From Ferrovibrio sp035304305 (GTDB lineage: Bacteria; Pseudomonadota; Alphaproteobacteria; Ferrovibrionales; Ferrovibrionaceae), in assembly GCF_035304305.1 (NCBI RefSeq), contig NZ_DATGQG010000119.1, forward strand, positions 1 to 10,804: a DNA stretch of 10,804 nucleotides, read 5' to 3'. The translations under genes were made by a program, and so were the position numbers. Position 1 is the first letter of the stretch; the number at the start of each line of letters is the position of its first letter. Shown one piece after another: positions 1 to 4,493 of this stretch. Below the pieces are notes generated by a model. It saw nothing but the letters and a program-made list of their open reading frames with translations. It did not search any database and was not told the origin of the DNA.

Positions 1-158
1 TCGGCGGCCTGATCCGCCTGGGCCGCGGGCAGAGGCGGCGTCTGTTCCAGCGCCTGCCGGATCGCCATGGCTTCCTGCGGCGGCAGACGGCTGATGATCG
101 CCTCGGTGCGCTCGGGCCCCGCGACGCGCAGGAAAGCGACCAGCTTTTCCCTGCTCAT
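1..158 (-). CDS. Hypothetical protein, N-terminal 52 residues (runs off the left edge)
   Basis: The reading frame opens at ATG 158-156 and stays open to base 1, so only about the first 52 residues are visible. They begin MSREKLVAFLRVAGPERTEA, continue with a helix-prone stretch around ISRLPPQEAMAIRQAL (residues 22-37), and then turn Pro/Ala/Gln-rich (TPPLPAAQADQAA). An AGGAG lies about 12 bases upstream of the ATG and a GGAG closer in, which supports this start. The 82-base gap before it holds a TAGAAT (minus strand, bases 195-190) that could be a -10 box, but there is no good -35 box, so a promoter is only possible. I do not recognise the family. The repeated 'LPP-E-A' texture loosely recalls the helical repeats of FliG-like proteins, but that is too weak to assign. 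It is co-oriented with the two genes to its right. Confidence 0.6.
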   Translation of the reverse strand, partial: MSREKLVAFLRVAGPERTEAIISRLPPQEAMAIRQALEQTPPLPAAQADQAA

Positions 159-240
159 GCTCCGTCAACTCCTGTTGCCTGCCTGCCCCATTCTAACCTT
201 GTCCGGCCGGAAAACCACCGCGCCGGTTCACCCCCGTCCC

Positions 241-567
241 CTATTTTGGTTTCGGCGCCGCCTTCATCATGGCCAGGTACATCGGCATGACCACGTTGGT
301 GAACTTGTTCTGGCCGTATTGCAGCTCGTCCATCGCCGCCTTGACCATCTCCACCGTCGGATAGTACGGCACCACGACATAGCCGTGCTGCTTGAGGGCG
401 GCGATCACCGCCGCCGCCTGCTTGGAGTAATTCTCGAAGAAATAGCTGGTATCGGCCTTCTTGATCGCCTCCGCGATCACCTCGACCGCGGGGATCGGCT
501 TGATCGCCTGCGGCTGCCAGTTATAGCCCGCGGGCGGCTGGTTCGGACTGCTGCTCTTCTCGGACAT
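241..567 (-). CDS. Hypothetical protein, 108 aa
   Basis: This small protein is predicted to be cytosolic. It has a polar, Pro/Ser-rich N-terminus (MSEKSSSPNQPPAGYNW) and then an alternating helix/strand region: PAVEVIAEAIKKAD at about 26-39, SKQAAAVIAALKQHGYVVVPYYPT at about 48-71, and a C-terminal helix ending in Lys/Pro. There is no signal peptide, membrane segment or known catalytic motif. The start ATG follows the stop of the Hpt-like gene by only 16 bases and has no clear ribosome binding site, so it is probably translated from the same message and coupled to it. I do not recognise the family. Its place behind an Hpt-like protein suggests, but does not show, a signalling-related role. 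Its codon use looks like that of its neighbours. I am fairly sure it is a real gene because the protein composition is well balanced and the frame fits the operon spacing. Confidence 0.7.
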   Translation of the reverse strand: MSEKSSSPNQPPAGYNWQPQAIKPIPAVEVIAEAIKKADTSYFFENYSKQAAAVIAALKQHGYVVVPYYPTVEMVKAAMDELQYGQNKFTNVVMPMYLAMMKAAPKPK

Positions 568-583
568 GGCAACGACGGCGCGA

Positions 584-1222
584 TCAGTTGACCGGCAGGC
601 GCATGCCGGTTGGCCACTGACGGCCGGTACCCTTCAGTTCGGGCTGCAGCGACGGCCGCCTGTCGTCGAGCTGCCGGACGGCACTTGCCACCTTCTTCTC
701 GACGGCGACTTCCGATGGCGCGCGCAGCCGCAGCTTCACATGCGCTTCCCGCAGGGCTTCGGCCACCCGGCGCTCCAGCACGCTGCCCGGCCCGCTGATG
801 CGCCGGCGGATGATGATGCCCAGCGCATCGACATTGAGGCCGATGATCGCATGCAGGCGGTGACTCGGCTGGCTCAGGCCCGCGCAGAGATTCTTCAGCG
901 TGTCGGCATAAAGCGTGACCAGCGGATAGCCGAACATGCCGCCCTGCCCTTTCAGCTCGAGCGCCAGATCATGAATCCATTCATAATAGCGGGCGCGGCC
1001 GACGGAATTGAAGGCCGCCGAACCCCAGGCTTCCTTGAGGTTGCGCCAGGTCTCGAGCGCAGAGGCCTCGAATTCCGCCTGGTTGCTGACGATGGCCTTC
1101 TCGATCCTGCCGCGCAGCTCCGGCGTCAGCTGCAGGTCCTGCCCGCGCCGGTAATTCACGGCCTTGCGCTTGAGATCGCCTCGGTTGGCGATCAACCGGG
1201 CGGAGGCATAAGGGTCGATCAT
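584..1222 (-). CDS. Hpt-like helical protein lacking the phospho-accepting His
   Basis: This is a 212-residue mainly helical protein. Residues 84-102 read HDLALELKGQGGMFGYPLV, which matches the core of histidine-phosphotransfer-like proteins of Alphaproteobacteria, where a short His-x-x-KG segment is followed by a Gly-rich turn and FGYPL. In a canonical Hpt domain the phosphorylated His lies two residues before LKG. Here that position is Leu88, so a normal phosphorelay role is doubtful unless His84 substitutes. The C-terminal 60 residues are basic and disordered-looking. The start at 1222 is supported by GAGGAAGG a few bases upstream. A 129-base gap separates it from the DUF4170 gene, so it may have its own promoter, though I see no convincing one. 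The 108-residue gene follows after 16 bases. The family assignment is inference from one motif. The gene itself is secure. Confidence 0.72.
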   Translation of the reverse strand: MIDPYASARLIANRGDLKRKAVNYRRGQDLQLTPELRGRIEKAIVSNQAEFEASALETWRNLKEAWGSAAFNSVGRARYYEWIHDLALELKGQGGMFGYPLVTLYADTLKNLCAGLSQPSHRLHAIIGLNVDALGIIIRRRISGPGSVLERRVAEALREAHVKLRLRAPSEVAVEKKVASAVRQLDDRRPSLQPELKGTGRQWPTGMRLPVN

Positions 1223-1328
1223 GCGCCTTCCTCGTTCCGGGCGTCAGCCGGCGAATCGGCCGCTCCCTTTTGGAATCATCGTGGCAGACGAGATGCTTAG
1301 CAACTGGAAAGGCAAGTTGGCCTGAACC

Positions 1329-1346
1329 GCGGCGCATCCGCGCCGC
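1329..1346 (-). terminator. GC-rich hairpin after the DUF4170 gene, possible terminator
   Basis: Read on the minus strand, a perfect 7-bp stem (GCGGCGC / GCGCCGC) with a 4-base loop lies about 6 bases beyond the DUF4170 stop codon. No T-run follows it, so it is not a classical intrinsic terminator. It may stabilise the 3' end or act with Rho. Confidence 0.35.
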
Positions 1347-1351
1347 CTGAC

Positions 1352-1540
1352 TCAGGCCTCGCGCCGAATCACCCGCAGGCGGTGATTGCAGATATCGATC
1401 TTGTCAGCCATGCGGGCACGCCAGACCTGATCCGCTTCCTTCTCGGTCTTGAACGGGCCGTAACGCTCCTCGGTTCCGGCGATCGGCGCCGGATCAGCGA
1501 GATCCTTGTAAATACCACCTTCAACGTAAAACACCGGCAT
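1352..1540 (-). CDS. DUF4170 domain protein, 62 aa
   Basis: This is a 62-residue protein with the layout of the DUF4170 family, a short alphaproteobacterial family of unknown function. An N-terminal strand (MPVFYVEGGIYKD) leads to a central EERYGPFKTEKEADQVWRAR block (residues 25-44), where the GPF-T-EA--W pattern is the family hallmark. A C-terminal CNHRLRVI strand follows at about 51-58. There are no signal peptide or membrane segments, so it should be cytosolic. The start at 1540 is backed by GGAGG about 9 bases upstream. It sits downstream of the minus-strand glycosyltransferase half, with an 89-base gap that contains an inverted repeat. No biochemical role is established for the family, and the context here does not supply one. 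Confidence 0.85.
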   Translation of the reverse strand: MPVFYVEGGIYKDLADPAPIAGTEERYGPFKTEKEADQVWRARMADKIDICNHRLRVIRREA

Positions 1541-1580
1541 TCGTCCTATCCTCCGGGTCGACCGGACTTATCTGGCATCG

Positions 1581-1628
1581 GAGGGGTTAAAGAACAATCC
1601 CCCGAAGGTAGCAAGTCGGTAACCCCTC
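1581..1628. repeat. 9-bp perfect inverted repeat with 30-base loop
   Basis: GAGGGGTTA at 1581-1589 is matched by its exact reverse complement at 1620-1628. It begins just 1 base after the stop codon of the minus-strand glycosyltransferase half and lies upstream of the DUF4170 gene. It has terminator position but no T-run on either side. It could be a weak terminator, an mRNA structure or an operator-like palindrome. The loop is long, so confidence in any function is low. Confidence 0.35.
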
Positions 1629-1629
1629 T

Positions 1630-2196
1630 TCACCCGTCCGCGCGCCCGGCACGCCATGCGTCCAGAGCCTCAGCAACCGCAGCAACCGCGTCTGCCCAGT
1701 TGCCGGGCCGGGACTGCCGGAAACAGCGCAGCGTGGGGTAGAAAGGCGAATCGGAGCGGTCGAGGAACCAGTACCACAGCAGCCCGTAGCCCGGCGCCGG
1801 CAGCAGCAGCCATGTGGGCACGCCCAGGGCGCCGGCGAGGTGAGCCGCCGTGTTGCTGCTGGTGATCACCAGGTCGAGCGCCGCCACCTGCGCCGCGGCT
1901 GCATCCAGGTCCTGCAGGGGATCGATATCCGGGTCGCGCCGGATCTCCGGCCCGCCGGCGGCGATGACCGCGGCCCGCTCCTCTGCCGTGTCGCCATACT
2001 GGACATCCACCCAGAAGACATCCCGGCGCAACAGCGGCAGCAGGTCGGTCAGCGCCAGGGATTTCGGCTGGCCATAGGCGGCATTCCGGCTGCGCCAGGA
2101 CAGGCCTACCAACGGGCGCCCGGCCGCCCGCGCCTCCAGTTGCCGGCGCTGGCGCACGACCGCATCGGAATCGGGGGTCAGGAATCCGGAAGGCAT
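1630..2196 (-). CDS. C-terminal half of a TPR/glycosyltransferase-like protein (detached by apparent inversion)
   Basis: The 188 residues correspond to the second, nucleotide-sugar-binding half of a GT-B fold of the kind found at the end of many proteobacterial TPR proteins (GT9/heptosyltransferase-like). Visible blocks are VGLSWRS (30-36), the YGQPKS loop (41-46), VDVQYGDT (63-70), DLVITSSNTAAHLAGALG (108-125), and a C-terminal block with WYWFLDR, FYPTLRCFRQ and GNW (141-167). There is no N-terminal Rossmann half and there are no TPRs. Those are found on the opposite strand immediately to the right (2234-3235). The frame stays open upstream to 2517, but that part is antisense to TPR coding and looks non-native, so I place the start at ATG 2196. 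No clear ribosome binding site precedes it. Alone it is unlikely to be an active transferase. It may be a pseudogene fragment, one half of a split protein, or one state of an invertible gene. Confidence 0.7.
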   Translation of the reverse strand: MPSGFLTPDSDAVVRQRRQLEARAAGRPLVGLSWRSRNAAYGQPKSLALTDLLPLLRRDVFWVDVQYGDTAEERAAVIAAGGPEIRRDPDIDPLQDLDAAAAQVAALDLVITSSNTAAHLAGALGVPTWLLLPAPGYGLLWYWFLDRSDSPFYPTLRCFRQSRPGNWADAVAAVAEALDAWRAGRADG

Positions 2197-2233
2197 TGCG
2201 GGAGTGTATGTGCCGTACCATGCTGACGCCAGA

Positions 2234-3235
2234 ATGACGGCCGGCTTGCAGGACAAGGTAGCGGAACTCACCCGGAGCGCGATGACTGCGCTGCGGACGG
2301 GCGATCTGGACGGCGCCATCGCGTGTTTCCGCCAGGCGCGGCGCCTGGCGCCGGACCAGCCCGGCCTGCTGGCAGCGCTGGCGCGGCTGCTGCGGCAGGC
2401 GGGACACTGGGCCGAGGCCTGGTCGGCCGCGGAAACCGGGCTGCGCCTGCAGCCCGACGATCCTGCCCTCAACGACGAACGGCTTGCCTCCCTTGGTCTG
2501 GGCGGCCTCACCGACATGGCTCTGGCATTGGCACGCGCCTGGGCGGAAAGCTGCCCGGCCGAACCGCTGGCCCGCTTCCGCCTCGGTGCCCTGCTGCTGC
2601 AGACCGGCGATGCCGCCGGCGCCCTGTCGGAACTCGCTGCGGCGCTGGATCTGCGACCGGACTGGCCGGAAGCGCTGGTTGCCGCCGCGGAGGCGGCCTA
2701 TCGCACTGGCGCCATCGACCGCGCGCGCGAGTGGCTCGACCGCGCAGTGGCGCTCGAGCCGGAGAACCGCTCGGTCCGCATGGCGCGCGCCACCATGCTG
2801 CTCAGCCTCGGCATCTGGGAACCCGGTCTGGAAGACTACGAATACCGGCTGAAGCCTGGCGCCGCACAGCAGATCATCCGCAATCTGCCGGTGCCACGCT
2901 GGAATGGCGAAGACATATCCGGCCGCGCCATCCTGGTGGTGGCGGAACAGGGCATCGGCGACCAGGTCCGTTTCCTCCGCGACCTGCAGGACCTCGGACG
3001 GCTGGCCGGACGGATGATTGTCGAATGCAGCGCCAGACTGGTGCCGCTCTTCGCCCGCAGCCTGCCGGGCACAACCGTGATCGGCAGTCTGGAGCGTCAG
3101 GAAGGCAGTCGCCACATCTTCGACTACACCTCGCTGAGCGGGCACGAGCCCGTCGACTGCTATATCGAAGCCGGGAGCGTGATGCTGCTGCTTCACCGGC
3201 ACGGACTGGCGCCGGACCGCCGGCCAAGCCCCTGA
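2234..3235 (+). CDS. TPR plus N-terminal half of a glycosyltransferase-like protein (detached by apparent inversion)
   Basis: The 333 residues hold about six 34-residue TPR units in register (roughly 10-43, 44-77, 78-111, 112-145, 146-179 and a shorter one from 180), each ending near a Pro. They are followed by a linker (PRWNGEDISGR) and the first Rossmann half of a GT-B fold, with AILVVAEQGIGDQVRFLRDL as its signature. Family members normally continue with a VG-SWRS block and an HLAGALG block. Here the frame instead stops soon after CYIEAGSVMLLLHRHG. The missing half is on the minus strand at 2196-1630. I chose ATG 2234. A GTG at 2204 in the same frame adds ten unconvincing residues, and neither start has a clear Shine-Dalgarno. 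TPR proteins of this type usually act in glycan or surface-polysaccharide assembly, but the substrate cannot be told. A shortened TPR scaffold could still be expressed. Confidence 0.72.
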   Translation: MTAGLQDKVAELTRSAMTALRTGDLDGAIACFRQARRLAPDQPGLLAALARLLRQAGHWAEAWSAAETGLRLQPDDPALNDERLASLGLGGLTDMALALARAWAESCPAEPLARFRLGALLLQTGDAAGALSELAAALDLRPDWPEALVAAAEAAYRTGAIDRAREWLDRAVALEPENRSVRMARATMLLSLGIWEPGLEDYEYRLKPGAAQQIIRNLPVPRWNGEDISGRAILVVAEQGIGDQVRFLRDLQDLGRLAGRMIVECSARLVPLFARSLPGTTVIGSLERQEGSRHIFDYTSLSGHEPVDCYIEAGSVMLLLHRHGLAPDRRPSP

Positions 3236-3255
3236 TTTTCAAGGGAAGCGACAGG

Positions 3256-3284
3256 TTGACGGGGGCGACAGCGAGACCTATGTT
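3256..3284 (+). promoter_or_regulatory. Sigma70-type promoter for tRNA-Lys
   Basis: TTGACG (3256-3261) and TATGTT (3279-3284) are separated by exactly 17 bases. Transcription would start near 3291, inside a GC-rich discriminator (GCGCGCCGCC), as expected of stringently controlled stable-RNA promoters. That would leave a leader of about 32 bases before the tRNA. Confidence 0.6.
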
Positions 3285-3289
3285 CGCGC

Positions 3290-3306
3290 GCCGCCCCTCG
3301 GGCGGC
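3290..3306 (+). other. Perfect hairpin in the tRNA-Lys leader
   Basis: GCCGCCC / GGGCGGC forms a 7-bp stem with a 3-base loop between the promoter and the 5' end of the tRNA. There is no T-run after it, so it is not a terminator. It could guide RNase processing of the precursor or protect its 5' end. Confidence 0.4.
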
Positions 3307-3322
3307 CATCCAAGACCCTCGT

Positions 3323-3398
3323 GAGCCCGTAGCTCAGCTGGTAGAGCAAGCGACTTTTAATCGAGAGGTCCCGGGTTCGAATCCCGGCGGGCTCACCA
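3323..3398 (+). tRNA. tRNA-Lys(UUU), CCA encoded
   Basis: This is a 76-base cloverleaf. The acceptor stem GAGCCCG/CGGGCTC (3323-3329 with 3388-3394) is perfect. The D-arm GCTC/GAGC is at 3332-3347, and the T-arm CCGGG-TTCGAAT-CCCGG at 3371-3387. The discriminator is A, and CCA is encoded at 3396-3398. The anticodon loop CTTTTAA places TTT at 3356-3358, with T33 and A37 as expected for lysine. The anticodon stem pairs only at 29-41, 30-40 and 31-39. Positions 27-43 and 28-42 are A·G and G·A, which is unusual. A strong promoter lies upstream. There is no intrinsic terminator downstream, so read-through into the PAS gene is likely. Confidence 0.95.
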
Positions 3399-3416
3399 CT
3401 TTTCCTTAACCAACTC

Positions 3417-3959
3417 GTGATCGGCTTCAGGGCAGCCGCAGTCTATGCTGCGGAGACCGGAGGAACGGCCCTGAACCGGCAGATCGTCGATAGCAGTTTC
3501 CGGCTCGATCCGGAGCTGCGTTTCAAGCGTCCGGAATTGCCGGCGCTGGTTGCGCTGTGGGAAGACCTGCGCGCCGGCCGTCGCGCCCCTGACCGTGCCG
3601 ATTTCTCCCCCTTCGTGCTCCGTCCCTATCTGCCGCGCGTCCTCATTTATGAGATCGTGAACGAAGCGACAGTGCGCCGGTTCCGGATCCGCCTGTACGG
3701 CACCCTGATCAGCGAATATTCCGGCCGCGATCCGACTGGCAAATTCGTCGACGAGACGATGTCCGAGCGGGCCTATGCCGACTTCGACCGTGGCCTGTCA
3801 TGGGTTGCGGACAATGCCCGCCCCTTGCGCGCCGCCGGCAGCTACTATTTCGTCGACCGCAGCTTCGTACGCTTCGAATCCGTCACCCTGCCCCTGACCG
3901 CCGGCGGCAGCGAGATCGCGCAGCTGCTGAACGTCACCTTTTACGACGATGAAAAGTAG
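3417..3959 (+). CDS. PAS_5-type single-domain PAS protein
   Basis: This cytosolic protein of up to 180 residues matches the single-domain PAS_5 family common in Alphaproteobacteria. The recognisable layout is LWEDLRAGRRAPDRADFSP (residues 47-65), then a strand/helix core with RFRIRLYGTLISEYSGRDPTGK (about 88-109), and a last pair of strands VTLPLTAGGSEIAQLLNVTFY. There is no output domain, so it probably works by protein-protein contacts; MopJ, a cell-cycle factor in Caulobacter, is a known single-PAS protein of this kind. The GTG at 3417 lies only 18 bases after the tRNA and has no ribosome binding site. A CTG in frame at 3471 is preceded by GGAGGA with 6-base spacing, so the real start may be there, giving 162 residues. 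Its stop is 2 bases from the convergent cupin stop. Confidence 0.82.
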   Translation: MIGFRAAAVYAAETGGTALNRQIVDSSFRLDPELRFKRPELPALVALWEDLRAGRRAPDRADFSPFVLRPYLPRVLIYEIVNEATVRRFRIRLYGTLISEYSGRDPTGKFVDETMSERAYADFDRGLSWVADNARPLRAAGSYYFVDRSFVRFESVTLPLTAGGSEIAQLLNVTFYDDEK

Positions 3960-3961
3960 GG

Positions 3962-4366
3962 TCAGGCGCCGCGCGGCGCATCCACCGTCTCGAACTCCGC
4001 GGGGCTGGTAATCTCCAGCATTTCCAGATCGGCCGAGAACGACGTCAGCTCGTGACGGATCTCCGGCGGCTGCAGCACGCAATCGCCGGCCTCCAGGCGG
4101 ACGTCACCCTGTCCTTCATATTCGAAGGTCACCCAACCCCTGAGGATGTAGACCATCTGGAAATCGAGCCTGTGCAGATGCCGGCCGGTGCCTTTCTCGC
4201 CGAGCTGCTCGGCGCGGATGACATGGGCGTGGTAGCGCCCCTGGGTCGCCTCGCTGATGCCGAGATCGCGATAGCTGAAGAAGGGGCGCAGGCCGTCCTG
4301 CACAAAGCGGGCATCCTTCGCGCGGCTGATCCGGAATGTCTGCTTCGTGGTGGTGCTGATGGTCAT
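3962..4366 (-). CDS. Cupin-domain protein, 134 aa
   Basis: This is a single small cupin barrel of unknown substrate. Motif 1 is seen as GRHLHRLDFQMVYILRG (61-77), with His63 and His65 as likely metal ligands. The usual Glu of this motif is Gln70. Motif 2 is GDCVLQPPEIRHEL (94-107), with His105. Three His plus Gln could still bind a metal, so it may be an enzyme, a binding protein or a regulator. There is no DNA-binding domain and no signal peptide. The start ATG has GGGAG about 8 bases upstream. It lies 28 bases after the small membrane ORF that follows tgt, so it is probably the last gene of the gyrA-to-tgt transcript. Its stop abuts the stop of the plus-strand PAS gene (2 bases between), with no room for a separate terminator. 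Confidence 0.85.
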   Translation of the reverse strand: MTISTTTKQTFRISRAKDARFVQDGLRPFFSYRDLGISEATQGRYHAHVIRAEQLGEKGTGRHLHRLDFQMVYILRGWVTFEYEGQGDVRLEAGDCVLQPPEIRHELTSFSADLEMLEITSPAEFETVDAPRGA

Positions 4367-4394
4367 GGCGTCTCTCCCGAGACCCGAGCCTAGA

Positions 4395-4493
4395 TCAGCC
4401 GCTCAGCATACGGAAGAGCAGATATGCGCAGCCATAGGCGATGGCGGCGAAGATGGCGGCGATGGCGAAGACCCTGAGATGCCGCAGCAGCAT
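4395..4493 (-). CDS. Small one-helix membrane protein, 32 aa (putative)
   Basis: The frame ATG 4493 to TGA 4395 encodes 32 residues. A short basic start (MLLRHLR) is followed by one hydrophobic stretch, VFAIAAIFAAIAYGCAYLLF (8-27), and a short tail RMLSG. Positive-inside charge suggests the N-terminus is in the cytoplasm. Its ATG directly follows the tgt TAG (TAGATG), so ribosomes finishing tgt could reinitiate there. No strong ribosome binding site is visible in the tgt tail. It fills an otherwise empty gap between tgt and the cupin. It is too short for most gene callers. I do not recognise a family, and chance remains possible. Confidence 0.5.
   Translation of the reverse strand: MLLRHLRVFAIAAIFAAIAYGCAYLLFRMLSG

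Noticed and set aside
2197..2517. N-terminal extension of the minus-strand glycosyltransferase half up to 2517
   Set aside because: These codons are antisense to clear TPRs and give a Ser/Arg/Ala-rich product unlike any family member, so the start was placed at ATG 2196.
1670..3202. Minus-strand open frame of 510 codons across the split TPR/glycosyltransferase region
   Set aside because: It is antisense to the TPR half and out of frame with the real C-terminal half. The translation is Arg/Gly/Ala/Gln-rich without motifs.
3399..3410. Intrinsic terminator after tRNA-Lys
   Set aside because: There is a short pyrimidine run (CTTTTCCTT), but no hairpin precedes it apart from the tRNA itself, so it is not supported as a terminator.
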